Shown: piece after piece, positions 18,144-26,803 of the stretch
Numbering within the stretch: position 1 is the first letter of the stretch
Layout of the letters: the number at the start of each line of letters is the position of its first letter
Assembly (NCBI GenBank): GCA_045537905.1
Contig: JAZSQJ010000015.1
Coordinates: 6,766 to 70,765, forward strand
Length of the DNA stretch: 64,000 nt
Reading direction: 5' to 3'
DNA from: SIG636 sp045537905
Lineage (GTDB): Bacteria; Bacillota; Clostridia; Oscillospirales; CAG-382
Program-made: the position numbers and the translations under genes
Notes under the pieces: generated by a model
What the model was told of the DNA's origin: nothing
What the model saw: only the letters and a program-made list of their open reading frames with translations
Database searches by the model: none

Positions 18144-18653
18144 ATGGCGCGAGCTTCTACAAAACAGAACAAAAACGTATACCACACTACCAGAGAGGCT
18201 TTGGGACTGACCCGTGAGAGCGCAAGCGAGCTTTTGGGGTGTCTTCCTCCCGAGAGGATAGAGAAAATTGAAAACGAGCGTTCTACACCCCGTCCCGACG
18301 AGGTTTTGCTGATGGCGGAAAAGTATAAGGCTCCTACCCTTTGCAACTACTATTGCTCCAACCAGTGCCCTATAGGTAAGCAGTACGTGCCGTCTATAAA
18401 ACCCAAGGCACTGTCCCAGATAGTGCTGGAGATGCTTGCCTCCCTTAATTCTATGAACAAGCAGAAGGAGCGTCTTATAGAGATAACTGCCGACGGTGAG
18501 ATAGAGGGCGAGGAGCTTAAGGATTTTGTCGCCATACAAAAGGAGCTGGAGCGTATCTCCGTTACGGTGGAGACCCTGCAGCTTTGGGTGGAGCAGATGC
18601 TTGCCACAGGCAGGATAGATGCGGACAAGTACAAAACAGTAACAAGTGAATAA
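18144..18653 (+). CDS. XRE-type helix-turn-helix protein with Cys motif and coiled C-terminus
   Basis: 169 residues from ATG 18144 (GGAGGGG upstream; an upstream GTG overlaps the promoter). The helix-turn-helix lies at about 15-65 (REALGLTRESASELLGCLPP, then IEKIENERSTPRPDEVLLMA). A cysteine cluster CNYYCSNQCPIG follows, and a long helical, probably coiled-coil C-terminus ends the protein. Function is probably DNA binding with autoregulation (inference); its targets are unknown. It has its own promoter and terminator, so it is not part of the membrane-protein run that follows. Confidence 0.75.
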   Translation: MARASTKQNKNVYHTTREALGLTRESASELLGCLPPERIEKIENERSTPRPDEVLLMAEKYKAPTLCNYYCSNQCPIGKQYVPSIKPKALSQIVLEMLASLNSMNKQKERLIEITADGEIEGEELKDFVAIQKELERISVTVETLQLWVEQMLATGRIDADKYKTVTSE

Positions 18654-18660
18654 AACCCAA

Positions 18661-18694
18661 ACAGCAAAATAAGGGTGCTTATTTTGCTGTTTTT
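18661..18694 (+). terminator. Terminator after the XRE gene
   Basis: ACAGCAAAATAAG pairs with CTTATTTTGCTGT around a 4-base loop, followed by TTTT. Confidence 0.85.
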
Positions 18695-18758
18695 ATCCTT
18701 TATTACCCGCCGTATTTAAGTTATAATACAAAAAAAGGTACATAAAGGAGCTAAAACT

Positions 18759-19172
18759 ATGAAACGCACGGTAATTAATACCCTTACCCTTGTTTTTACT
18801 TTAACAATACTTGTTCTGTTCAAGGTCTACGGAGACGGTATGAGTCTCAGTCAAAAAGCGTTTATCCTGATAGTATGTGTAGGTATACTTCTTATCAGGA
18901 TACTTGGCGAGCTTTTGTATTTGCGGTATGTGCGCAAGCTGCTTGACACCTCTGCGGCAGACGCCGTTCCCCTTTGGGCGGGGCTTAAAATAATAAAGGA
19001 CAGCGAATTTGCCTGTCCCAACTGCGGCAGCCATTTCAAAAAGAAGTGGTGGCACTATACCTTTTCCTTTTTAAGGCATAGAGCTATTGCCTTGTGCACC
19101 TTTGGTAAAACCAATTTCCGTTGCCCCCATTGCAAAAAGTTTGACACCTGTGTTAAAGTCCATAAGGACTGA
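18759..19172 (+). CDS. Small membrane protein with C-terminal zinc ribbon
   Basis: 137 residues. Two membrane helices (about 5-23 and 34-56) are followed by a cytosolic C-terminus with two CxxC knuckles (FACPNCGSHFKKKWW and FRCPHCKKFDTC). A further Cys lies between them, so four knuckle cysteines can hold one zinc. I do not recognise the family. A TATAAT lies at 18722-18727 and an AAGGAG ribosome site precedes the ATG. It opens a run of five small membrane-protein genes ending at the terminator at 21391-21436. Confidence 0.7.
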   Translation: MKRTVINTLTLVFTLTILVLFKVYGDGMSLSQKAFILIVCVGILLIRILGELLYLRYVRKLLDTSAADAVPLWAGLKIIKDSEFACPNCGSHFKKKWWHYTFSFLRHRAIALCTFGKTNFRCPHCKKFDTCVKVHKD

Positions 19173-19213
19173 CAGGAAAGGGGGATAAATCGTCTTGTAA
19201 AGGACTTAATTCT

Positions 19214-19747
19214 ATGAAGAAAGAAATTTTAACTACCGAAAACATCAAAAAGGATTTAAGTAGACACTTTTTTAACAGAATAAAAAAATTTCCGATCGCG
19301 CTGACTGTGTGTATAGCTGTGACGTATGCCGGTTCATCTTTCCATCAGGGAAGGTCATTTGAAAACAAACTCGTAATTGTTCTTTTAGCTATTAGTTTAA
19401 TAATGATATCTTACGCTTTGGTAACAATTATTATAGGTTTAATTCAAACCAAAAAGGGGAAATTTACAATTACAACGGACTGGGTTGTTGATAAAGCGGG
19501 CGTGGTAGGCGGAAGCTCTGCCAGAGGTACAATAACGTACAGGCTTATATTTGCTAAAAGCGGTGCGTGTGACATACCATTCGGCATAAATTATCAGTGG
19601 TCAAAGATGTTTGCAACATCAGCCGAAACGCTTTATGAACATACTGAGATAAACGAGGAGTTTTACGTGATACACTTGGGGAAAAAGAACGTTATGGCGT
19701 ACAGGAAAAAGCATTTTGAGCTTGAAAACTTGCAGGTATCGCAATAA
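19214..19747 (+). CDS. Two-helix membrane protein, paralogue A
   Basis: 177 residues. It starts MKKEILTTENIKKDL, has two membrane helices (about 30-50 and 57-80), then a soluble beta-rich domain containing KGKFTITTDWVVDK, QWSKMFATSAETLYEHTEIN and YRKKHFELE. The same framework recurs in the next gene, so the pair arose by tandem duplication. Function is unknown. I considered immunity proteins of contact-dependent toxins because of the architecture and duplication, but no toxin gene is nearby. Confidence 0.65.
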   Translation: MKKEILTTENIKKDLSRHFFNRIKKFPIALTVCIAVTYAGSSFHQGRSFENKLVIVLLAISLIMISYALVTIIIGLIQTKKGKFTITTDWVVDKAGVVGGSSARGTITYRLIFAKSGACDIPFGINYQWSKMFATSAETLYEHTEINEEFYVIHLGKKNVMAYRKKHFELENLQVSQ

Positions 19748-19785
19748 ATAAGCCAAAGCATATCCTATTGTAAGGGGGCTGTTTT

Positions 19786-20355
19786 ATGAAAAAAGAAATT
19801 TTAACTATCGAAAACATCAAAAAGGATTTAAGAGCCGTCTTTTATAGCAGCTTCAAATCTAAGCCTCTGTATATTTTGATGTTACTGCTCTTATATTTTA
19901 TTATGAAGGTCTATTTGTTGATTCTTTTTGATCCGAGTGATTCGTTCAAAACCAAATTCGCTATTATTTTTTGGACCATTTGTATTATCGGATTCGCTTA
20001 TGATCTGATAAATCAAGTTATATGTTTAAGGAAGATCAAAAACGGAAATTTTACAATTACGTCGGATTGGGTTGTTGAAAAAAAGAACAAGAGATATGGT
20101 TTTAGGATTTTTGGGATAAGATTTTTCCCAAAACATAATAGATTTATTTTTGCTAAAATCGGTGAGTATCCCGTAACAGCCGGCAAATGGTATAAGTGGT
20201 CCGAAATGTTTGCAACAACGGGTAGAGTCCTTTATGAAAACACCGATATAAACGAGGATTTTTACATAATAAGCATTGAGGATATCCTTGGGAATATACA
20301 TAATCTTGTAGTGTACAGGAAAAAACATTTTGAATTAAAAGAGCAACTCGCATGA
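19786..20355 (+). CDS. Two-helix membrane protein, paralogue B
   Basis: 189 residues. It shares MKKEILTxENIKKDL at the start, NGNFTITSDWVVEK after the helices, KWSEMFATTGRVLYENTDIN and YRKKHFELK at the end with the preceding gene. The membrane segments have diverged and a stretch near the middle (KNKRYGFRIFGIRFFPKHNR) is different. It is 38 bases downstream of its paralogue, with AAGGGGG upstream. It has a lower GC content than the surrounding metabolic genes. Function unknown. Confidence 0.65.
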   Translation: MKKEILTIENIKKDLRAVFYSSFKSKPLYILMLLLLYFIMKVYLLILFDPSDSFKTKFAIIFWTICIIGFAYDLINQVICLRKIKNGNFTITSDWVVEKKNKRYGFRIFGIRFFPKHNRFIFAKIGEYPVTAGKWYKWSEMFATTGRVLYENTDINEDFYIISIEDILGNIHNLVVYRKKHFELKEQLA

Positions 20356-20380
20356 TTTTTCTATAAGAAAGGGAAATGCT

Positions 20381-20845
20381 ATGTACAGTGTAGAAGAAGG
20401 CAACGATGACCTCAGAAGAAAAGAGCTGTTCAGCATAACAACTATGCTTATATCTACTGCAGTTTTGGCGATTTTTATTTGGGCAACGGTGTTAAGATAC
20501 GGTATAAGCGGCCCCTATGTGGTTATTTATGCATTGTGGTTTTTCCTTAGCCTACGGTATACAAGGGGTTACCTCTTTTTAACTCCCCGTAAGCGTTACG
20601 GTACCGTAACGGCTATAAAGGATTTTAAGGAAACCCAGTATAGCGAAAACGGCGGTGCGGGCAGGCGTTACCAAAGAAGATATGCCATTATAACCGAGTG
20701 TACCCTTAGCGTAGCCTTTGACGGCGGCAAAACGGGCGACTTTGTTTTTGTTTACAAGGGCGAGCTTAAAAAACTAAACCTTGGCGACCGTATCGGTATA
20801 TTCCGTTTTCTGAAAATGCCCGTGTGGGAAACAAATCCCAAGTAA
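20381..20845 (+). CDS. Small two-helix membrane protein
   Basis: 154 residues. Two membrane segments (about 19-38 and 44-60) precede a soluble domain with TPRKRYGTVTAIKDFKETQY and CTLSVAFDGGKTGDFVF. The ending LGDRIGIFRFLKMPVWE resembles the beta domain of DUF3592-like proteins. AAAGGGAAATGCT precedes the ATG. Function unknown; it is part of the five-gene membrane run. Confidence 0.6.
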   Translation: MYSVEEGNDDLRRKELFSITTMLISTAVLAIFIWATVLRYGISGPYVVIYALWFFLSLRYTRGYLFLTPRKRYGTVTAIKDFKETQYSENGGAGRRYQRRYAIITECTLSVAFDGGKTGDFVFVYKGELKKLNLGDRIGIFRFLKMPVWETNPK

Positions 20846-20964
20846 GCTTTTGGTAAAAAACAAACCCAAGGGGGTAAACAAAAATGGCAAAAAGGCTTTC
20901 TGCGGGCAGCAGAGCTTAACGTAGCGGATAGATATTTTTGTAAATACGATAAGGAAGAATAAAT

Positions 20965-21387
20965 ATGCTTGTAGATATATGCATCGTCTCCGCCGTGTTA
21001 CTGGTAGGGCTGTACTATCTGACAATAGCAATTTTGGGTCTGTTTCCAAAGTTCAGAGCTACGGCAGTGGGCACCTTAAGCAAGGCAAAGACCTATAAAC
21101 ACGTTCCGAAAAGACACGGCGGCACGATTCCTCATTTAACCAAATACGTATATCTGTATACCGTCAACGGAAAGGTTTACCGTCATAAGGGAGAGGGGCG
21201 TTATTCCAAACGCCGTCTTCATCCCAAAGGACAAATAGTGTATGTAAAAGGTTTTCCACGCCACGCTTATCTTAATAAGTTCAGAGGGGAAAAGGAATGG
21301 ATATGGGGCGTGACATTGCTTATTTGCGGATTGATGTTGCTTGTGGTATTGTTTCGCAATTTTTCGGAGGGTTATTATAATATATAA
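20965..21387 (+). CDS. DUF3592-like membrane protein
   Basis: 140 residues. One membrane helix lies at each end (about 5-27 and 112-131), enclosing a beta-rich soluble domain (KYVYLYTVNGKVYRHKGEG, then GQIVYVKGFPRHAYL). This two-helix, beta-core plan matches DUF3592-type proteins. It is last of the run, 119 bases after the previous gene, and that gap contains a 12-codon open frame (20884-20919) with GGGGG upstream that may be a leader or a remnant. A terminator follows. Confidence 0.6.
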   Translation: MLVDICIVSAVLLVGLYYLTIAILGLFPKFRATAVGTLSKAKTYKHVPKRHGGTIPHLTKYVYLYTVNGKVYRHKGEGRYSKRRLHPKGQIVYVKGFPRHAYLNKFRGEKEWIWGVTLLICGLMLLVVLFRNFSEGYYNI

Positions 21388-21390
21388 AGT

Positions 21391-21436
21391 AAAAGGGTAA
21401 AATTTTTGCATATTTATGTGAGAAATTTACCCTTTT
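21391..21436 (+). terminator. Terminator closing the small-membrane-protein run
   Basis: AAAAGGGTAAAATTT pairs with AAATTTACCCTTTT around a 17-base loop. Confidence 0.75.
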
Positions 21437-21515
21437 CAACCGTCTAATAAGTAAAGGGGGCGAAAGTACCCTCGATACATTAGTAAAGGGATATACTTGA
21501 AAGGAGAAAAGCGGA

Positions 21516-22757
21516 ATGAAAAGAACAAAGCTATTAATAAGCTTGCTGTTGCTATGCGCATTGGCTGTCAATCTGGCAGGCTGTGCAAAGGCAGGGGCAA
21601 CAAACCTTATGGACGGTATAACCCCCCGCTTGTTGGATTTAAGAGTGGACTTAAGTCTACAAAACCCAAACGTAACCGATTTTGCCGTCCGCCTGTTTAA
21701 GGCAAGTGAAGAAAAGGGCAAAAACACTCTTGTCTCTCCCTTATCCGTCCTCAGCGCTTTGGCAATGACCGCCAACGGTGCTCAGGGTGAGACCCTGTCT
21801 CAGATGGAGTCTGTCTTTGGTATCAGATCCAAGGAGCTTAACGAATATATGTACACGTATATGGATACTCTTCCCACGGGAGACAAATACAAGCTAAGCC
21901 TTGCAAACTCCATCTGGTTTACAGACTCCCTTGATGTAAGCGGTAGCTTTTTGCAGACCAACGGAGATTATTACGGAGCCGATATCTACAAGGCGCCCTT
22001 TGACAGTCAAACCTGCGGTGAAATAAACGCCTGGGTTAAGGAAAAGACCGAGGGGATGATACCCGAAATTATAAAGCAGATACCGGAGCAGACTGTTATG
22101 TACCTTATAAACGCCCTTGCTTTTGAGGCGGAATGGTTAAGGGTTTACGAAAAAAGCCAGGTAAGTGAGGGCGAGTTTACCAAGGAGGACGGCACCAAGC
22201 AGAAGGCTGATTTTATGCACAGCCAAGAAGGTAGCTATCTGGAGGACGAAAGGGCAACGGGCTTTATAAAATACTACAAGGACAGAAAATACGCTTTTGT
22301 AGCTATGCTCCCCAAGGAGGACGTAAGTCTGTCCGACTACGTTGCATCCCTTCAAGGCGACGCCTTGAATACACTGCTGAAAAATCCCCAATACACAACG
22401 GTTTATGCCTCTATCCCCAAGTTTGAAACCGAGTATAATGCGGAGATGAAGGACGTTTTGAAGGGGATGGGAATGCCCAAAGCCTTTGACCCGCAGGATG
22501 CGGAATTTGGCAGAATGCTGGAAGGAGGCGCGGCAGACCTTCATATCGGCGGAGTGATACACAAAACCTTTATCTCCGTTGGAGAAAAGGGAACCAAGGC
22601 AGGTGCGGCAACGGCTGTGCATATGGATTTGGCAGGGATGGAGACCCCCGAGGAAATCAAGGAGGTAAAGCTGGACAGACCCTTTGTGTATATGCTCATT
22701 GATTGCAAAAACAACGTTCCCTTCTTTATGGGAACGATGAGGGACATAGAAAAGTAA
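21516..22757 (+). CDS. Lipoprotein serpin (serine protease inhibitor)
   Basis: 413 residues. The lipobox LAGC at about residue 23 indicates a membrane-anchored lipoprotein. The serpin fold is complete: N-terminal VSPLSVLSALAMTANGAQG, LANSIWFTD, INAWVKEKTEGMIPEII, LINALAFEAEW, and the C-terminal LDRPFVYMLIDCKNNVPFFMG. The reactive-loop hinge EKGTKAGAATAV keeps the small residues at P12-P9 needed for loop insertion, so it is probably inhibitory. By alignment to the hinge, P1-P1' would fall near Ala-Gly in HMDLAGM, suggesting an elastase- or subtilisin-like target (inference). AAAGGAG lies upstream of the ATG. It may guard surface proteins against host or microbial proteases. Confidence 0.93.
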   Translation: MKRTKLLISLLLLCALAVNLAGCAKAGATNLMDGITPRLLDLRVDLSLQNPNVTDFAVRLFKASEEKGKNTLVSPLSVLSALAMTANGAQGETLSQMESVFGIRSKELNEYMYTYMDTLPTGDKYKLSLANSIWFTDSLDVSGSFLQTNGDYYGADIYKAPFDSQTCGEINAWVKEKTEGMIPEIIKQIPEQTVMYLINALAFEAEWLRVYEKSQVSEGEFTKEDGTKQKADFMHSQEGSYLEDERATGFIKYYKDRKYAFVAMLPKEDVSLSDYVASLQGDALNTLLKNPQYTTVYASIPKFETEYNAEMKDVLKGMGMPKAFDPQDAEFGRMLEGGAADLHIGGVIHKTFISVGEKGTKAGAATAVHMDLAGMETPEEIKEVKLDRPFVYMLIDCKNNVPFFMGTMRDIEK

Positions 22758-22762
22758 TAATA

Positions 22763-22790
22763 AAGGGGTTGCCGTTTTCGGCAACCCCTT
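22763..22790. terminator. Bidirectional terminator between the serpin and adhesin genes
   Basis: AAGGGGTTGCCG and CGGCAACCCCTT form a perfect 12-bp stem with a TTTT loop. Confidence 0.85.
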
Positions 22791-22808
22791 AAAAATGCTT
22801 ATAAAATA

Positions 22809-25328
22809 TTAAACTTTTTCGTTTTTGCGCTTTAGGTAAAGCAACACACAGCCAAGACAGATAAACAAGATACCGCTAAGCGTGAATACGGTCGTACCGA
22901 TGCCGCCGGTGGTAGGAAGTGCCACGCCGGAGTCATTTTTAACGGTAACAAGGTTTTCGTCGCTGTGGCTGGTAGCATCTACTATAAGCTCAATGGGAGC
23001 CCCCAGCAGATTATAACCTGCAGGTGCCTTTGTTTCCACAAGGAAGTACTTGCCATATGCAAGACCGTAGAAGGAAGCCTTGCCGTCAATACCGGTAATA
23101 ACGGAGCTTGCTTTTTCGCCTTGCATAGCAGCGTTGTCATAGAAGGAAACCTTTATAACCTTGCCAACAACCCCTGCAATCTCAGTCAGGCGTGGGTCGT
23201 TTGCACCAACCTCCTCCTGAGTTGCCGTGCGGTACAGCTCAAATACCGCACCCGACAGCGTAAGATTTTCATTTTCAGAGTCTACCTTAAGCAGGTTGAT
23301 ACCCCCTGTGTAAACAACAGGCTCATCGGATTTGGCGGTAAATTCAAAGCTTACGGAGTTAATATAGGACAGCTCTGCACTGTTGGGTATCTCGGTACCC
23401 ATTTCGGCGTTAGCGTTGATCTGCGCTTCAAAATAAACACGAAGCATATAGCTGTTAAAGCTGTTGTCGCCAATGGTGTTCGCAATCTTGCTCATACCGT
23501 TAGCAGTAAGCTCAAGCTTAAAGTAGTCCGAGGGCTTAGTACCGGCAGTGGAGTCCACGTCGTTTACAGTCAGGATGTAATCCGTATCAGCTCCGAGAGC
23601 CAAAACGGCACCATCGCCGCTTTTTTCAAGGACTACCACTAAATTGCCAAGATAGTCCAGACGGTTGTCCAAGGTGTCTGTAATTACATAGGATTGACCT
23701 GTGGCAATATCCTCGGGGATTGTACTGCCAATAATCCAGGTGTGCTTTTCGTAAGCGTTAAGGGTGGAGGAATCGTTGCCTACGGAGATAACGTCCTTTT
23801 CAATGTGTACGCCGCCCTTAACCTCGTTTTTCGGTTTTATGGTAATCTCATACAGGTCCTCACCCGTTGCGGGGTCGGTACTGGGAACGTACAGATAAAA
23901 GGGCTCGATAGGAGCAACGATGCTGGGGTGGGGATGCTCAACAACCAGATACACGCCGTCGGGTAACCCCTGATGCAAAAAGTTCATAGAAGCCTTACCG
24001 TTTTCATCGGTGGTAAGGGTGTAATCTGCAATTGCGGGATACTGATACTCGGTAGCATCGGGAAGGGTAACGGCGCCGGAAAGATACTCGTCCATGGTTG
24101 CAACGGGGAAGATGTCAAAAGCAATATTGCTAAGTGGCTTTTTTGCAAAAGAATCGTTACCTATAGCCACGTTAGCGGTCTTGTTGATGTTAAGTATACG
24201 GTCCTCAGCCGCAAGAACGGAGGCGTATACGGGAAGCCGGCTGTCGTCGTAGCCTACCATCGACTGGGAGGCACGGCGGTCACCTACGGCGTCAAAAAAG
24301 AAATATCCCTTCGAGGTCTGATAGCCGGAAATAGCAAGGGTTATATCCTCTGATATAAGGGCTGCAGGAACGTTGTGCAGGGTTAACGTAAGGGTCTGCT
24401 CGCCGTTAACAAGCTCAACGCTAGCAGTATAAACCTCGTTAAGCTGTGCCGTTAAGGTCAAAGTGTCTGCCGCTTTTATTTCCACATCCACGGTGGTGGT
24501 AACGGAAATATCGTAGCTGCCGTCTGCGTTTTCGGTAAAAACAGGGTCGTTAAGGTCGGTAAAGGAAGCGGGAGAAACCGTTTTTTCCGTAGCGGCTACG
24601 GGATTCAAAGAAATAAGATAGTTAAACGCCGTTTCTATGGTAGAGTTAATCAAAGCGTTGTTTTTATACCTCAGCTCGTTGTAAGAGCAGAGGGAGCCGT
24701 ATTTTGTATTCGTGGGGTTGAAAACGTATCGGCAGAATTTGGGGAAGGAAAGCTCAGGCCCGTGGATGATCTGCCATATAGCGGCCTGAGTTGCCGCGAT
24801 GGCCTCACCCGTGGTAAGCCCCTCTGCGCCGGAGGCTGCCGCCAGCTCAGCGGTTTTGGCGCTGACTCTTGCTGCGTGGTCGGCATCAGTCTCACCGTCG
24901 ATGGGGATGATATAAAAGCCATTCTGCAGTATAGCGCGGATTTTTCCTGCAGAGCTTGCAGAAAAGGACGAGTCCTCCAGATTCAAACGGCGGTAGTCCG
25001 TGCCCTGTACTGCCGTAATGTGAATGTCGCCGCAGTAGGTAGGGAAATGCTCCCCTGTAAGGGAGTTATACATAGTGTAAATAAACGCCTGGATGGGAAC
25101 ACCGTTTCCGCCGTATTGATTGTTAAGGTCATAGCCTATCATACAGGGACTTTGATAGCGGTACAAAGGCTCACCGTTGCCGTCACGGTTAAGAACATAG
25201 GTGGTGTTTTCGGTTACAGCGTCTGCCGCAAACGCAACTGAAAATAAAGACGCCGCAACAACAGACAATACCGTTAAAACAGCCAGCACAAAAGAAACTG
25301 CTTTTTTCTTTTGCAATAAAGTTGTCAT
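22809..25328 (-). CDS. Thioester-domain, isopeptide-type LPxTG surface adhesin
   Basis: 839 residues. The signal peptide (about 1-35) ends VAFAAD. A thioester domain (about 40-250) has C99 in TYCGD and Q181 in ATQAAIWQI, the TQxA signature that forms an internal Cys-Gln thioester able to bond covalently to host surfaces. Cna-B/SpaA-like isopeptide domains follow (about 370-500, 505-660, 665-795), with lysine-containing strands and E-box-like sequence YFLVETKAPAGYNLL. The cell-wall sorting signal is LPTTGG at 804, followed by a membrane helix and a RKNEKV tail for sortase. No sortase or major pilin gene is adjacent, so it may be a stand-alone adhesin. A promoter lies at 25359-25387. Confidence 0.92.
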   Translation of the reverse strand: MTTLLQKKKAVSFVLAVLTVLSVVAASLFSVAFAADAVTENTTYVLNRDGNGEPLYRYQSPCMIGYDLNNQYGGNGVPIQAFIYTMYNSLTGEHFPTYCGDIHITAVQGTDYRRLNLEDSSFSASSAGKIRAILQNGFYIIPIDGETDADHAARVSAKTAELAAASGAEGLTTGEAIAATQAAIWQIIHGPELSFPKFCRYVFNPTNTKYGSLCSYNELRYKNNALINSTIETAFNYLISLNPVAATEKTVSPASFTDLNDPVFTENADGSYDISVTTTVDVEIKAADTLTLTAQLNEVYTASVELVNGEQTLTLTLHNVPAALISEDITLAISGYQTSKGYFFFDAVGDRRASQSMVGYDDSRLPVYASVLAAEDRILNINKTANVAIGNDSFAKKPLSNIAFDIFPVATMDEYLSGAVTLPDATEYQYPAIADYTLTTDENGKASMNFLHQGLPDGVYLVVEHPHPSIVAPIEPFYLYVPSTDPATGEDLYEITIKPKNEVKGGVHIEKDVISVGNDSSTLNAYEKHTWIIGSTIPEDIATGQSYVITDTLDNRLDYLGNLVVVLEKSGDGAVLALGADTDYILTVNDVDSTAGTKPSDYFKLELTANGMSKIANTIGDNSFNSYMLRVYFEAQINANAEMGTEIPNSAELSYINSVSFEFTAKSDEPVVYTGGINLLKVDSENENLTLSGAVFELYRTATQEEVGANDPRLTEIAGVVGKVIKVSFYDNAAMQGEKASSVITGIDGKASFYGLAYGKYFLVETKAPAGYNLLGAPIELIVDATSHSDENLVTVKNDSGVALPTTGGIGTTVFTLSGILFICLGCVLLYLKRKNEKV

Positions 25329-25358
25329 AAAGCTATACCTCCCCTATGTTTTCATACT

Positions 25359-25387
25359 ATTCTACTATATATTAATACAAATTGCAA
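25359..25387 (-). promoter_or_regulatory. Promoter of the thioester adhesin gene
   Basis: On the minus strand TTGCAA (25382-25387), a 17-base spacer and TAGAAT (25359-25364). Confidence 0.65.
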
Positions 25388-25488
25388 CAGTAAAAAGCAA
25401 AAATATCCGAAATATTTATAAAAATTACCTACATCCCGTATCCAAGGTGCGAAAAGCTTAATACTTAGAGTTTTATATGTTATAAAGC

Positions 25489-25517
25489 TTGCATTTACGT
25501 CGTTTAATTGATATAAT
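25489..25517 (+). promoter_or_regulatory. Promoter of the 25.6-kb gene cluster
   Basis: TTGCAT (25489-25494), a 17-base spacer and TATAAT (25512-25517), with TGA as an extended -10. Confidence 0.75.
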
Positions 25518-25573
25518 AAATTATAGGCGATTAACCGATATCAGCTTTACTCAAAAAGGAAAGGGGCATTACT

Positions 25574-26080
25574 ATGGAAAAGACGACCAAGAAAACCAAA
25601 AGAGAATTGATGGAAAGAACGAAAAAAGAGCTGTATTACCTTGGCTTGGCTTTGGTAGTTACAGGCGCTATTGACGGAGCACAGACAATAGGCGGTTTTA
25701 TCTACGGCTTGTTTAATGACAACCCCGATAAAACACTTTCAGAACTTGACCCTGCTACGGTAAGATGGATGGGGGTTGTTGTGCTTATCCTTGGCTTGGC
25801 GTTAATTCTTGTTCAAGTTGCGATAGGCGCAAAGGGTATGCGTGTAAGTAAGGCTCCCACGGCAGATAAAGGCTATATTAAAGCCGCAAAGGTATTTTTG
25901 GGTATATACGCCGTTCTCGCTGTTACCTATCTTCCTTCGTTGTTTGCTATTAAGGAAAGCATTTCTTTTTCAGAGCATATACTTCCCTTCATTTTAGTAA
26001 CCGTGGACGCCGTTCTGTATTGGCTGTTTGTAAAAAGGGCAAAGCTTGTCCGTCAGTCCGTTGCCAAGGGTAAAAAATAA
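25574..26080 (+). CDS. Four-helix membrane protein of unknown function
   Basis: 168 residues. A Lys/Glu-rich cytosolic N-terminus (1-20) is followed by four predicted membrane segments (about 21-45, 67-90, 105-128, 135-152) and a basic tail. The sequence GLALVVTGAIDGAQTIGG begins the first helix. I recognise no family. It has its own promoter and a GGAAAGGGG ribosome site. The next gene starts 21 bases downstream, so the two are probably co-transcribed. Confidence 0.65.
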   Translation: MEKTTKKTKRELMERTKKELYYLGLALVVTGAIDGAQTIGGFIYGLFNDNPDKTLSELDPATVRWMGVVVLILGLALILVQVAIGAKGMRVSKAPTADKGYIKAAKVFLGIYAVLAVTYLPSLFAIKESISFSEHILPFILVTVDAVLYWLFVKRAKLVRQSVAKGKK

Positions 26081-26101
26081 AACACAAAAGGCGGTGGGTA
26101 A

Positions 26102-26773
26102 GTGTTTGGCTTTTTCAAAAAAACAAAGTCCAAAATAAACGTAACGGAAATAATCGACCGTATCGAGGCAAGGGTTTATACCTTGCTTAAGCCCTACGGT
26201 TTCCGCAAATACGGCAGGACGCTTCACCGTTTCGTGGATGGTGACGTTTCACAGGTGATTAATTTCCAATGCGGACAAGCCTATCGGGACGAAACTCATT
26301 TAATGTGGGTAAACACAGGCATCCGTGTGCCTGAATGTATGCTTCGTAGCTTTAACGGAGATACCCTTCCAAAAAAGTATTACCACGAATACGAGTGTAA
26401 CATACGCTCTCACCTGGGCACTGTAAAAAAGAAAAAGGAAAGCTGCTATGACCTTCGTGGCGACACGGAAAAAATAACAAAGGATATCGTAGAGCAAATC
26501 GGTAAATACGTTTTACCCGTCTTTGACGTGTTAAACAGCCGCAGCGCCATATTAAAGGAACGCAAAAGCTACCCCCATTTTGACGTTATCAGCGGTCATC
26601 TTCGCCTTTTGGATGAGGCGATGATCTTCGGCAGACTGGGGGATATACCCACGGCAACTGCCCGTTTTAACGAGTATTACAAGGGCTGCCTGGCCGCCAA
26701 AGACCCCGTTGTCCCTCACATAAAGTATCTGGAAAAGCTGGCAGAAGATTTGGGTATAGCGTTGCACGATTAA
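26102..26773 (+). CDS. DUF4304-like cytosolic protein
   Basis: 223 residues from GTG 26102, with GGCGGTGGG just upstream. The N-terminal half (LLKPYGFRKYGRTLHRFVDG, then VSQVINFQCGQAYRDE, then WVNTGIRVPE) matches the DUF4304 pattern in which a conserved hydrophobic and aromatic core follows a KKxGRxFHR-like strand. The C-terminus is helical. The biochemical function is unknown. It lies 21 bases after the four-helix membrane gene and 30 bases before the next gene, so it is mid-operon. Confidence 0.6.
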   Translation: MFGFFKKTKSKINVTEIIDRIEARVYTLLKPYGFRKYGRTLHRFVDGDVSQVINFQCGQAYRDETHLMWVNTGIRVPECMLRSFNGDTLPKKYYHEYECNIRSHLGTVKKKKESCYDLRGDTEKITKDIVEQIGKYVLPVFDVLNSRSAILKERKSYPHFDVISGHLRLLDEAMIFGRLGDIPTATARFNEYYKGCLAAKDPVVPHIKYLEKLAEDLGIALHD

Positions 26774-26803
26774 AAGACCGATAACGTAAACGGAGTAAAA
26801 AAT

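Noticed and set aside
20884..20919. 12-codon open frame with GGGGG upstream
   Set aside because: Too short to support as a gene; no regulatory repeat of codons or overlapping hairpin was found. Mentioned only in the neighbouring entry.
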